From an uncultured Clostridia bacterium (GTDB taxonomy: Bacteria; Bacillota; Clostridia; TANB77; CAG-508): DNA of 64,000 nucleotides. The notes under the pieces are model-generated. The model was given only the letters and a program-made list of their open reading frames with translations. It was not told the DNA's origin and did not search any database. Positions 16,894-25,948 of the stretch are shown here, one piece after another. How positions within the stretch are numbered: position 1 is the first letter of the stretch; each line of letters begins with the position of its first letter. Where the stretch lies: the NCBI GenBank assembly GCA_934167445.1, contig CAKPKJ010000002.1, positions 124,001 through 188,000 on the forward strand, read 5' to 3'. The translations under genes and the position numbers were made by a program.

Positions 16894-17244
16894 ATGGAGT
16901 TTATATTTAATATTATTTTTTGGACCTTAGCAATATATGGTTTGTTTGAAATTATAAAAAATATTATATATATTCATACATACACAAAATTTAAAAGAAA
17001 TGGTACATATGTAATAATAGCTGTAAAAAATCAAGAAGAAAATATCGAAGCATTTATGAGGTCAACTTTATTTAAAATGTTATACGGAAAAGAAGAATAT
17101 GTAAAAAATATAATGGCAGTAGATTTAAAATCAGAAGACCAAACAAAAGATATATTAAAAAAGATGTCCAAGGATTATGAATGTTTGCAAATACTAAGTT
17201 GGAAAGAATGTAAAGATTTAATAGATAATATCGACGAAAATTAA
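16894..17244 (+). CDS. Small membrane-anchored protein of unknown function
   Basis: The 116 residues hold one N-terminal membrane helix (about residues 4-27) followed by a cytosolic domain. The pattern VKNQEENIEAFMRS...IMAVDLKSEDQTKDIL faintly resembles the start of family 2 glycosyltransferases (nucleotide-binding strand, then an acidic loop), but the domain is far too short to be a full enzyme. AGGAGG at 16881-16886 precedes ATG, and a TATAAT lies at 16868-16873. Function is not assigned. Confidence 0.75.
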   Translation: MEFIFNIIFWTLAIYGLFEIIKNIIYIHTYTKFKRNGTYVIIAVKNQEENIEAFMRSTLFKMLYGKEEYVKNIMAVDLKSEDQTKDILKKMSKDYECLQILSWKECKDLIDNIDEN

Positions 17245-17408
17245 GTAAGTTAATATGTTAGTTTGATACATTGCAGTATGACTTACAAGGTTAATAGTAT
17301 GCAATTATAAGGTGAAATGATAAGTAAATGTAAGTGGAATAGCATATAAAAATCTTGAAAAAGGCCAATAATTATGATAGACTAAAAAGCAGTAAAAAGG
17401 AGAAAGTA

Positions 17409-19643
17409 ATGGAAATAACCGGAGAAATTATAACAATAATTTATACTAATAAAATAAATAGTTATACAATTGCTGAAATGGAAACTGACGAAGAAGTGGT
17501 AACAGTTGTGGGTTATTTACCTTTTATAAATATTGGAGATACATTAAAACTAATAGGAAGATTTGTAGAACATAAAGATTATGGCAGACAATTTAAAGTA
17601 GATACATTTGAAAAAGTTATGCCACAAACTACAGCAGCATTAGAAAAATATTTAGCAAATGGTAATATAAAAGGAATTGGAGCAGCAATAGCTAAAAGGA
17701 TAATAAAAAAATTTGGAGAAGAAACAATATATGTATTCCAACATCAACCAGAAAGACTAGCAGAAATACGTGGAATATCTAAAGAAGGAGCACAAGAAAT
17801 GTCAGCCAGTTTTGTAGAAAACTGGGAAGTATGGCAAATAGTAGGATTTCTAGAAAAGTTCGGAATAGGAGCTGAATATGCCAAAAAGGTATATGATTTA
17901 TTAGGAACAGAAGCAATTGAAAAAATAGAGGAAAACCCATATATCTTAATGGATATAGCTAAAAATGTTGATTTTAAACAAATTGACAAGATGGCATTAG
18001 ACTTAGGAATTAGTTATGACAATGAAAGAAGGATTGCTAGTGGGATTAAATACGGATTAGTAAGGGCTACATACAATGGAAATAGTTGTGTAGTAAAAGA
18101 CAATTTAATTGAATTTGTAATTCAACTATTAGATGTAACAAATGAGCAGATAGAAAATGCGCTAATAAATTTAAATGCCAAGGAAGAAATAGTTTTAGAA
18201 AAAAGAAACAATATAGAATATATATATCTATATATATATTATGCGGCAGAAGAGGAAATAGCAATAAGAATAAAAAAATTGCAAGAAGCTCCAAATATGA
18301 AAAAAATATCAGGCTTAAAAAGTAAATTGAAATACATAGAAGAAAATTCAAAAATCGAATTATCAGAAAAACAAAAAGAAGCAATTGAAATTGTAAACAA
18401 TAACAATGTAACAATAATAACAGGCGGTCCAGGTACAGGAAAAACAACAATAATAAAAAACATAATAGAATTATATGAAGATTATGGTAAAAAAGTAGTA
18501 TTAGCAGCTCCAACAGGAAGAGCCGCAAAAAGAATGACAGAAACAACAGGAAAAGAGGCATCAACATTACATAGATTATTGGAAATAGGAAAATTAGATG
18601 AAGACAATTTATTTAAAGATACAAGAGAATATCAAGGTGCACCAATAGATGCTGATGTAATAATAGTTGACGAAGTGTCAATGATGGATATGTTTATAAT
18701 GAATTATCTATTAAAATGTGTATATCAAGGGACCAAATTGGTGTTAGTAGGAGACATAGATCAATTAGCCTCTGTAGGACCAGGAAGTGTATTAAAAGAT
18801 TTAATAAATTCAGAAAAAATAGAAACAATTAGATTAGACAAAATTTTTAGACAAGCTGCGAAAAGTAAGATAATTTTAAATGCACATAAAGTAAATAATG
18901 GAGAAAAATTCTTAAGTAAAGAAGAAATAACAGAAGATGTAGAAGAAGATTTTTTCTTTATAAAAGAAAATACACAAGAAAAAATGTTGGCACAAGTTAT
19001 ATCTTTATGCACAGGCAGATTAGAAAAATATGGAGACTATGATTTTTTTCAGAACATACAAGTATTGTCAGCTACGAAAAAAGGAATATTAGGAACAAAA
19101 GAATTAAACAAAGTATTACAGTCACAATTAAATCCCAATTTAAATAATTTACCAGAAAAGGCAAGTCAGGGAGCTGTATTTCGTAGAGGCGACAGAGTAA
19201 TGCAGATAAAAAACAACTATGATATTTATTGGGAAAAAGGAGAAAATAGGACAAAAGGAACATCTAATAAGGAAATAGGAAATGGTGTATTTAATGGAGA
19301 AATTGGAACCATAATAAACATAGATGAAAAGGAAAAACAAATAGAAATACAATTTGATGACAATAAAAAAGTTTTATATGAATTTTCAGAACTAGACCAA
19401 ATAGAACATAGTTATGCAATAACAATACATAAAGCACAAGGAAGTGAATTTGATGTCGTAATAATGGTAATACCTCCAACATCACCAATGCTACTTACAA
19501 GAAATCTATTATATACAGGAATAACAAGAGCAAAAAAACTTCTTATAATAGTTAGTACAGAAAAAGTAATAGAATTTATGATACAAAATATTGATAGTAG
19601 AAAACGAAATACAGGACTAGAACATAAATTAAGAGAATTATAA
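17409..19643 (+). CDS. recD2: RecD2-type ATP-dependent DNA helicase
   Basis: RecD2 proteins are 5'-3' superfamily 1B helicases that act in repair without RecBC. From ATG 17409 (AAGGAGA site at -12) the protein has 744 residues. The N-terminal OB-like region is followed by helix-hairpin-helix repeats (IKGIGAAIAKRIIKKFG). Walker A is GGPGTGKTT, motif II VDEVSMMD, and the C-terminal motif AITIHKAQGSEFDVVI. An upstream in-frame TTG at 17355 lacks a binding site and was not used. Confidence 0.93.
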   Translation: MEITGEIITIIYTNKINSYTIAEMETDEEVVTVVGYLPFINIGDTLKLIGRFVEHKDYGRQFKVDTFEKVMPQTTAALEKYLANGNIKGIGAAIAKRIIKKFGEETIYVFQHQPERLAEIRGISKEGAQEMSASFVENWEVWQIVGFLEKFGIGAEYAKKVYDLLGTEAIEKIEENPYILMDIAKNVDFKQIDKMALDLGISYDNERRIASGIKYGLVRATYNGNSCVVKDNLIEFVIQLLDVTNEQIENALINLNAKEEIVLEKRNNIEYIYLYIYYAAEEEIAIRIKKLQEAPNMKKISGLKSKLKYIEENSKIELSEKQKEAIEIVNNNNVTIITGGPGTGKTTIIKNIIELYEDYGKKVVLAAPTGRAAKRMTETTGKEASTLHRLLEIGKLDEDNLFKDTREYQGAPIDADVIIVDEVSMMDMFIMNYLLKCVYQGTKLVLVGDIDQLASVGPGSVLKDLINSEKIETIRLDKIFRQAAKSKIILNAHKVNNGEKFLSKEEITEDVEEDFFFIKENTQEKMLAQVISLCTGRLEKYGDYDFFQNIQVLSATKKGILGTKELNKVLQSQLNPNLNNLPEKASQGAVFRRGDRVMQIKNNYDIYWEKGENRTKGTSNKEIGNGVFNGEIGTIINIDEKEKQIEIQFDDNKKVLYEFSELDQIEHSYAITIHKAQGSEFDVVIMVIPPTSPMLLTRNLLYTGITRAKKLLIIVSTEKVIEFMIQNIDSRKRNTGLEHKLREL

Positions 19644-19779
19644 AGCATCTCAATATAATTTGATAAATTGAAAATGTAAAATCAAGTTACTGATAAAAAG
19701 ATTGTAAAAAATATTTTAAAGGATTTAAGCAACTGGTACAATTCATCAGTAAAATTTTATGTAAATTTACAAACAAGTG

Positions 19780-19808
19780 TTGATTTAAAACTTAATTAGT
19801 GGTATAAT
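19780..19808 (+). promoter_or_regulatory. Sigma-A promoter for the 52-residue membrane protein
   Basis: TTGATT at 19780-19785 and TATAAT at 19803-19808 have a 17-base spacer. It lies about 65 bases upstream of the small gene, which is followed by its own terminator, so it forms a monocistronic unit. Confidence 0.7.
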
Positions 19809-19871
19809 AAAAAGACGCATTTGTAGTAACCTTTGTTAAAAATTAGAACAAGGGAAAGAGAAAGGAAAAAA

Positions 19872-20030
19872 ATGACAAATACGTTTTTTAAGAAAGCAGT
19901 AGCAATTCTTGCAAAAGTAGCAATCATTATGTCATTAACAGCAATTTTTATTGCTTTATTAGCATTTGAAAGCAATTTTTGTGCAGCTGCTACTGCATTA
20001 GTGCTTATAATTGTAATAACTTATTTTTAG
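19872..20030 (+). CDS. Small hydrophobic protein of unknown function
   Basis: The 52 residues start MTNTFFKKAVAILAKVAII. They form two hydrophobic stretches (about 8-30 and 33-51) and almost no soluble part. The ATG follows GAGAAAGGA. A weaker in-frame TTG at 19833 would add a very basic leader and is not favoured. It has its own promoter and terminator, which supports a real gene. No family was recognised. Confidence 0.6.
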   Translation: MTNTFFKKAVAILAKVAIIMSLTAIFIALLAFESNFCAAATALVLIIVITYF

Positions 20031-20043
20031 CCTTTCTAAACAA

Positions 20044-20068
20044 AGAAGCTCCTATATAGGAGCTTTTC
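20044..20068 (+). terminator. Terminator after the 52-residue protein
   Basis: The perfect stem AAGCTCCTA-TA-TAGGAGCTT at 20046-20065 is followed by a short T-rich tract. It ends 15 bases before the comF ribosome binding site. Confidence 0.8.
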
Positions 20069-20095
20069 TATTATATATAAAAAGGAGGAAAAGTT

Positions 20096-20743
20096 ATATT
20101 AGAACAAATTTTAAATCTTATTTATCCACCAGTCTGTGGAATATGTGGAAAATTAAATCAAAACTATTTATGTCAAAAGTGTGAAAATATGCTAAAAAAT
20201 CGAGCAGAATTTAAAGTCGAAAAATTCCAAAAAGAATCAAAAAATTTTAATGAACTTTTATACATTTTCAAATATGAGGGAATAATAAGAAAAACAATAT
20301 TAAGATATAAATTCCAGGAAAAATCATATACATATAAAACTTTTGTAAATTTTATGTTAAAAAACAAAAAATTCTTTGAATTTATAAAAAGTTATGATAC
20401 AATTGTACCAGTTCCAATTAGCAACAAAAGATATAAAGAAAGAGGATATAACCAAAGTTATCTTCTTGCAAGGGAAATATCTAGAAATACAATGTTGAAA
20501 TTACAAAATAGAAGTATAATAAAAAATAAGAATATTATTGAGCAAAGTAAGCTTAATAAAGAAGAAAGAAAAGCAAATATACAAGGAGTATATAAATTAA
20601 TCGATAGCAAAAATATAAAAAATAAAAATATTATTTTGATAGATGATATTTATACAACAGGAAGTACTGTAAACGAATGTGCAAGAGTATTACAACAGGC
20701 ACGTCCAAAATCAATTTCAGTACTTGTGATTGCTAAAGATTAA
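20096..20743 (+). CDS. comF: ComF family protein with apparent AUA start
   Basis: ComF proteins are phosphoribosyltransferase-like and linked to DNA uptake in competent bacteria. The PRPP-type signature IILIDDIYTTGST is near the C-terminus. The conserved N-terminal zinc ribbon CGIC...CQKC and leader LNLIYPPVC are encoded upstream of the first ATG (20189). No ATG, GTG or TTG exists between the in-frame stop at 20078 and that ATG. AAAGGAGG (20081-20088) is followed after 7 bases by ATA at 20096, giving 215 residues. I therefore place the start at AUA; starting at 20189 would remove the zinc ribbon. Confidence 0.85.
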   Translation: MLEQILNLIYPPVCGICGKLNQNYLCQKCENMLKNRAEFKVEKFQKESKNFNELLYIFKYEGIIRKTILRYKFQEKSYTYKTFVNFMLKNKKFFEFIKSYDTIVPVPISNKRYKERGYNQSYLLAREISRNTMLKLQNRSIIKNKNIIEQSKLNKEERKANIQGVYKLIDSKNIKNKNIILIDDIYTTGSTVNECARVLQQARPKSISVLVIAKD

Positions 20744-20781
20744 ATATAATAAGAACAAGTACAAAGGAGGAATTTCAGAAT

Positions 20782-22782
20782 ATGGAAGACTTAGTAGAAA
20801 GCATTTTAGATTATATAAGGTCAGATTATACAGATTATGCAGTAATGCTAAATGGAGAATGGGGTTCAGGAAAAACACATTTTTGGAATAACAAAATAAG
20901 AAAAAAAATTGAATCAATGCAACTAAATGGTAAAAGCTATACAACTATATATATGTCCTTATATGGAATCTCTAACTTAGAAGAAATAAGCAAAAAAATC
21001 TTTATAGAAACAACGCAATTAATGGATAAAAATTTAAGAAAGTTTATGGCTGCAAATGGGCAAGAAACTATTCCAGAATATGCAAAAACAGGAATTGATA
21101 TGGCAAACTTTTTTGGCGTTACTCAAAATGGAGACAGAGTTGATTATTCAGACTTTTTCTCAACTGATGATAAAGTACTATGCTTTGATGACTTAGAAAG
21201 GGCAAATGTAGATGTTATTGATATTTTGGGTTATATTAATAACTTTGTTGAGCATGACCATATAAAAACAATAATCATATGTAATGAAAAAGAACTAGCA
21301 ACAAAACTAAAAAGTTCAAACTTGGAAATGAAAACATTTATAGCTACTTATTTGTTAGATAAACAAAATGAATTAACAAAGGCAGATAAACCAATAGTTG
21401 AAAAAATACAAGATAAAATAGAGCATGTATTTGATAAAGCAAATGATTATGAAAGAATAAAAGAAAAATTAATTGGTGAAACTTTTGAATATGCTCCTAA
21501 ATTTGATTATATAATTAACGGAATTTTAATGAGATATGAAAATAATCCAGACTTGATTAGATTTTTAAGAGAAAACACTAAATTAATAATATCAACATTT
21601 GAAAGAAGCGGAACAAGAAACTTAAGAATCTTAAAACACGCGTTAAATGATTTTAAAAAAATCTATGAAATGGTAAATGCCTCATATCCTAATACAAGCC
21701 ATAGAGTAATGCAAACAATGCTTATATTTACAATAGCAATATCTTTTGAAATAAAAGCAGGAAAAGTAACTAAAGATAAATTTATAAATATTAAAGACAA
21801 TGAAGAATATAAATCAATATTAGTATCATCAAGAATTCTTATGGATAACAGACAATTTTATATAAAAGAATTTGACAATAATTATTATTACAATTTTAAA
21901 TCAGAATATCGTTTCTTTAAATTTATAGAATACTATGTAAGAACACGTATATTTGATATGAAATTATTTAAAGAAAATATGGAAACTATAAGAAATACAG
22001 TAGATACAGAGAATTTACCTGCATATAAAAGATTACTTACAGAAGAATATTGGAAAATATCTGATGACCAGTTTGAAGGTGTAATAAAAGAAATACTAGA
22101 AGACGTAAAAGAAGGAAAATTAAAACTAATAGATATGGTAAAAATGTTTGCATATTTTAGCTATTTTTCAAGAAAAAATTTAATTGATTATGATTTAAAA
22201 ACATTAAAAAGCGTATTTTTCAATGGAATGAATATTGCATCATTATCTTCTGAATATTGTTCAAATGTGAAAGAGGAATTAGGAAAAATAGCAATAGAAG
22301 AAGTTGCTGAAGATATGGAAGATATATTAAAACATTTCAATATGCTAAATGAACAATTATTAGAGAAAATGAATAAAGAAAAAGCAGAAGATATAATGAA
22401 ATGTATTCCAATGAGAATGGAACAATTCTATGAAAAATTTGATAAGTATTGTATGGAGGTTCCAATATTTAAATATTATGATCCATTCCAATTGTTCCAA
22501 AGAATATCATGTGCAAGTAATGAAGACATAGTTTTAATTAAAGAAAAATTAATAGATAGAGTAGAAAAAAATGCCAAGAAAATTGAACCAGAAATGAAAA
22601 ATATCAAACAATTAAAACAAATAATAGAAGATTACTTAAAAGGAAAAGAACCAAGCATAAAATATGTTATGCTAAAAGAGTTTGCAGAAACGTTAGAATA
22701 TATATTAAGTAAATATAAAACAAGCTTTTTGCCTAAAAAACCAGAAAATACTGAAACGAGTGTTTTACCAGGAATTGAATAA
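20782..22782 (+). CDS. KAP-type P-loop NTPase
   Basis: In the 666 residues, Walker A GEWGSGKT is at 25-32 and Walker B VLCFDDLER at 132-140, the arrangement of the KAP/STAND-like P-loop fold. The rest is a long helical region without clear membrane helices, unlike many KAP proteins, which carry inserted ones. KAP NTPases recur in phage defence loci and in peripheral membrane complexes. Here no partner gene is adjacent (comF upstream, spoVT downstream), so its role is open. ATG follows AAAGGAGG at a slightly long 11 bases. Confidence 0.8.
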   Translation: MEDLVESILDYIRSDYTDYAVMLNGEWGSGKTHFWNNKIRKKIESMQLNGKSYTTIYMSLYGISNLEEISKKIFIETTQLMDKNLRKFMAANGQETIPEYAKTGIDMANFFGVTQNGDRVDYSDFFSTDDKVLCFDDLERANVDVIDILGYINNFVEHDHIKTIIICNEKELATKLKSSNLEMKTFIATYLLDKQNELTKADKPIVEKIQDKIEHVFDKANDYERIKEKLIGETFEYAPKFDYIINGILMRYENNPDLIRFLRENTKLIISTFERSGTRNLRILKHALNDFKKIYEMVNASYPNTSHRVMQTMLIFTIAISFEIKAGKVTKDKFINIKDNEEYKSILVSSRILMDNRQFYIKEFDNNYYYNFKSEYRFFKFIEYYVRTRIFDMKLFKENMETIRNTVDTENLPAYKRLLTEEYWKISDDQFEGVIKEILEDVKEGKLKLIDMVKMFAYFSYFSRKNLIDYDLKTLKSVFFNGMNIASLSSEYCSNVKEELGKIAIEEVAEDMEDILKHFNMLNEQLLEKMNKEKAEDIMKCIPMRMEQFYEKFDKYCMEVPIFKYYDPFQLFQRISCASNEDIVLIKEKLIDRVEKNAKKIEPEMKNIKQLKQIIEDYLKGKEPSIKYVMLKEFAETLEYILSKYKTSFLPKKPENTETSVLPGIE

Positions 22783-22863
22783 CAATTTCTAATTATGAAT
22801 AATTTTCCCCTTTTTTGTAATAATAAGAATATAAAAGCAAAACGAAAGCAAGGGAGGAAAATT

Positions 22864-23418
22864 ATGAAAGCAACTGGAGTTGTAAGAAGAATAGATGATT
22901 TAGGCAGAGTTGTTATACCAAAAGAAATAAGAAAGACACTTAGAATAAAGGAAGGAGAACCGCTGGAAATATTTACAGACAGAGAAGGCCAAATAATTTT
23001 GAAAAAGTATTCTCCAATAGGGGAATTATCAGAATTTGCATCAGGATATGCGGAAACATTATCAAAAACAACAGGACATATGGCCTGCATAACAGATAAA
23101 GACACAATTATTGCTGTATCAGGAGGTTCTAAAAAAGAATATTTGGAACAAGATATAAGCAAAGAATTAGAAAAACTAATGGAAGACAAAGAAATATATA
23201 CAAGTAATAATAATAGTAATACAGCAATGCCAATAATACGAAATGACAACCAAGAAAAAAAGAATAATGCCCAAATTGTATATCCTATAATATCAAATGG
23301 AGATACAATAGGAACTGTAATATTAATGTCAAAAGAACCAAATAAAAAGATGACTGAAGTGGAACAAAAAGTAGCACAATCTGCGGCAACCTTTTTAGGC
23401 AGTCAAATGGATATATAA
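22864..23418 (+). CDS. spoVT: Stage V sporulation protein T (AbrB-family regulator)
   Basis: SpoVT modulates sigma-G dependent genes in the forespore. The N-terminal SpoVT/AbrB swapped-hairpin DNA-binding domain (MKATGVVRRIDDLGRVVIPK) is residues 1-50, followed by a GAF-like sensing domain to residue 184. The start is ATG 22864 after GGGAGG. A longer in-frame reading from further upstream would add a non-conserved leader. One of four sporulation genes in the window. Confidence 0.95.
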   Translation: MKATGVVRRIDDLGRVVIPKEIRKTLRIKEGEPLEIFTDREGQIILKKYSPIGELSEFASGYAETLSKTTGHMACITDKDTIIAVSGGSKKEYLEQDISKELEKLMEDKEIYTSNNNSNTAMPIIRNDNQEKKNNAQIVYPIISNGDTIGTVILMSKEPNKKMTEVEQKVAQSAATFLGSQMDI

Positions 23419-23426
23419 AAATAAGA

Positions 23427-23475
23427 ACAAGTTAAAATGTCGAACTAAATGTTGGATTAATTAACTTGTTTTTTT
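23427..23475 (+). terminator. Terminator after spoVT
   Basis: ACAAGTTAA (23427-23435) pairs with TTAACTTGT (23461-23469), followed by a run of T to 23475. Confidence 0.8.
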
Positions 23476-23592
23476 ATTTGTATAATAGTAAAAAAGAGGT
23501 TGCCGAAAAACTATTGCAAATGAAAATGTCAATTCCATAAATAAAAAGAGCACAGGTCTAACAGAAAAGAAAATAGAAAAACTAAAAATTTC

Positions 23593-23621
23593 TTGATTTT
23601 TTGCTTGTTTTGAAGTATAAT
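23593..23621 (+). promoter_or_regulatory. Sigma-A promoter of alaS
   Basis: TTGATT at 23593-23598 and TATAAT at 23616-23621 have a 17-base spacer. They lie 35 bases before alaS, leaving no room for a T-box leader. Confidence 0.75.
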
Positions 23622-23655
23622 TTTATAAGCAAAAAAAGAGAAAGGAAGACTTATA

Positions 23656-25407
23656 ATGAAAGCAATAGAAATAAGAAATAAATATTTAAACTTTTTTAAA
23701 AATCATGGACATACAGTAATTCCATCTGCACCACTAATACCAGAAAATGACCCATCAGTATTATTTACAACAGCAGGAATGCAACCATTAGTGCCATATT
23801 TATTGGGACAACCACATCCAGAGGGAAAAAGACTAACCGATTTTCAAAAATGTGTTAGAACAAATGACATAGACGAAGTAGGAGATAACCGTCACCTAAC
23901 ATATTTTGAAATGCTTGGAAATTGGTCATTAGGAGATTATTTTAAAGAAGAATCAATAGCTATGAGCTTTGAGTTTTTAACAAAAGAACTAGGAATTCCA
24001 GTAGAAAAATTATCAGTAACAGTTTTTGCTGGAGATGAAGATTGTCCAAGAGACGAAGTTGCAGCAAATGCTTGGAAAAAAGCAGGAATATTAGATGGTC
24101 ACATTTATTATTATGGAAAAGATGACAACTGGTGGATAGCCGGAGAAGAAGGACCATGTGGACCAGATACAGAAATGTTTTATGATACAGGAAAACCTGC
24201 ATGTGGACCAGATTGCCAACCATCTTGTGATTGTGGAAAATATGTTGAAATATGGAATAATGTATTTATGGAATATTTCAAAGATGAAAAAGGAATTTAC
24301 ACAAAATTAAAACAAAGAAATGTTGATACAGGATTAGGCCTTGAAAGAATGACTATGCTATTACAAGGAAAAGAAACACCATTTGATACAGAATTATTCA
24401 AACCTGTAATGGATAAATTGCAAGAACTACAAAAAGTTGATAACATAGAAAGTAGAAGGATTATATCAGAACATTTGCGTTCAAGTATGATGATAATTGC
24501 TGATGGCGGGAGACCAAGTAACTTAGATAGAGGATATGTCTTAAGAAGATTAATAAGAAGAATGATAAGACATATGAACAAATTACAAATCGACCTAAAT
24601 GAGTTAACAACATTAATTGATGTTTATGTAGAAAATTTAAATGAAATGTATCCAGAATTAGCCAAAAATGAAAAAACAATAAAAGCAGTAATAATAGAGG
24701 AAAAAGACAAATTTGTAAAAACATTAAATAAAGGTGAAAAAGAATTTGAAAAAGTAATAAATAAAATGCAAGACAAAAAAACGATTCCAGGTGATGTAGT
24801 ATTTAAATTATATGATACATATGGATTTCCTCCAGAAGTAACAAAAGAGCTTGCAAGTGAAAATGGATATGAAATTGATATAAAACAATTTAATGAATTA
24901 TTTAAAAAACATCAAGAAAAATCAAGAGCAGGGTCAGAACAAAAATTTAAAGGTGGACTAGCAGAGCAAAACGAAGTAACAACAGCATATCATACAGCTA
25001 CACACTTATTAAATGCCGCAATTAAAAAAGTATTAGGAACAGATGCACATCAAAGAGGTTCCAACATAACTGTAGATAGAATGAGATTTGACTTTAACTG
25101 TGATCACAAATTGACAGACGAAGAGAAGAAAAAAATAGAAGATTTAGTAAATGAATGGATACAAGAAGGATTACCTGTAACAAAGCAAGAAATGAAAAAG
25201 GAAGATGCAATAAAATCAGGTGCAGAATGTATGTTTATTGAGAAATATCCTGATATAGTAACTGTATATACAATAGGAAATGTGTCTAAAGAATTATGTG
25301 GAGGACCACATGTAGAAAATACAAGTGAATTAGGAACATTTAAAATCAAGAAAGAAGAATCAAGTTCTTCAGGAGTTAGGAGAATAAAAGCTGTTTTAAT
25401 TAAATAA
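23656..25407 (+). CDS. alaS: Alanyl-tRNA synthetase, short form lacking the C-terminal domain
   Basis: Charges tRNA-Ala. The class II catalytic core (FTTAGMQPLVPYLLG, RTNDIDEVG, GLGLERMTM), the tRNA-recognition region and the editing domain with HTATHLL and CGGPH metal motifs are all present. The protein ends at 583 residues, about 290 short of the usual 870-880. The DHHA1/C-Ala oligomerisation domain is absent and the stop is clean, with no downstream remnant. A Cys-rich insertion (CGPDCQPSCDCG) lies near residue 185. Confidence 0.95.
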   Translation: MKAIEIRNKYLNFFKNHGHTVIPSAPLIPENDPSVLFTTAGMQPLVPYLLGQPHPEGKRLTDFQKCVRTNDIDEVGDNRHLTYFEMLGNWSLGDYFKEESIAMSFEFLTKELGIPVEKLSVTVFAGDEDCPRDEVAANAWKKAGILDGHIYYYGKDDNWWIAGEEGPCGPDTEMFYDTGKPACGPDCQPSCDCGKYVEIWNNVFMEYFKDEKGIYTKLKQRNVDTGLGLERMTMLLQGKETPFDTELFKPVMDKLQELQKVDNIESRRIISEHLRSSMMIIADGGRPSNLDRGYVLRRLIRRMIRHMNKLQIDLNELTTLIDVYVENLNEMYPELAKNEKTIKAVIIEEKDKFVKTLNKGEKEFEKVINKMQDKKTIPGDVVFKLYDTYGFPPEVTKELASENGYEIDIKQFNELFKKHQEKSRAGSEQKFKGGLAEQNEVTTAYHTATHLLNAAIKKVLGTDAHQRGSNITVDRMRFDFNCDHKLTDEEKKKIEDLVNEWIQEGLPVTKQEMKKEDAIKSGAECMFIEKYPDIVTVYTIGNVSKELCGGPHVENTSELGTFKIKKEESSSSGVRRIKAVLIK

Positions 25408-25494
25408 AAATGGGTTAATGGACATTAGAAAAATAGTATATGATATTAATAAGCTTAGAATTCTAAAATTTTAAATTTATAAAAGAGGTAAATT

Positions 25495-25842
25495 ATGGAA
25501 GATTGTTTATTTTGTAAAATAATAAAAGGTGATATACCTTCAACAAAGGTATATGAAGACGAATTTGTATATGCGTTTAAAGATATAAATCCAGAAGCAC
25601 CAGTTCATATTTTGGTAGTACCTAAAAAGCATATTAAATCAATGAATGAAATAGAAGAAATAGATGAAAATTTAATTGGAAAAATATTTTTTGCAATAAA
25701 GAAAATTGCAAAAGAGCAAGGTATTGCAGAACAGGGTTATAGAGTTATATCAAATTGTGGAAAAGATGCAGGACAAACAGTAATGCACCTACATTTCCAT
25801 ATACTTGGAGGAAGAAAATTAGGAGAAAAAATTTTAAAATAA
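25495..25842 (+). CDS. HIT family (Hint-like) nucleotide hydrolase
   Basis: HIT proteins of this group hydrolyse adenosine phosphoramidates. It has 115 residues. The N-terminal CLFCKIIKGDIPSTKVYED is typical of the PKCI/Hint branch, and the catalytic triad HLHFHIL is at 98-104 (His98, His100, His102). It lies 87 bases downstream of alaS and is followed by a strong terminator. Confidence 0.95.
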   Translation: MEDCLFCKIIKGDIPSTKVYEDEFVYAFKDINPEAPVHILVVPKKHIKSMNEIEEIDENLIGKIFFAIKKIAKEQGIAEQGYRVISNCGKDAGQTVMHLHFHILGGRKLGEKILK

Positions 25843-25844
25843 AA

Positions 25845-25897
25845 AAATCCTTTATCATTAGACATAAAAAAGTTTAATGATAAAGGGTTTATTTTTA
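25845..25897 (+). terminator. Terminator after the HIT gene
   Basis: AAATCCTTTATCATTA (25845-25860) pairs with TAATGATAAAGGGTTT (25875-25890) over about 15 bp with one G-T pair. ATTTTT follows. Confidence 0.85.
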
Positions 25898-25907
25898 ATA
25901 GTACATA

Positions 25908-25916
25908 TGTTATAAT
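25908..25916 (+). promoter_or_regulatory. Extended -10 promoter of the sortase gene
   Basis: TGTTATAAT has the TGn extension directly before a perfect TATAAT, with no good -35 hexamer. It is located 33 bases before the ATG and directly after the previous terminator. Confidence 0.55.
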
Positions 25917-25948
25917 AGTAATAGTTGATGTATACGGAGGTAAAGAAT

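Noticed and set aside
17245..17408. Small gene between the membrane protein and recD2
   Set aside because: Only very short frames without binding sites are present.
23476..23655. T-box upstream of alaS
   Set aside because: No T-box core sequence and no terminator between promoter and gene.
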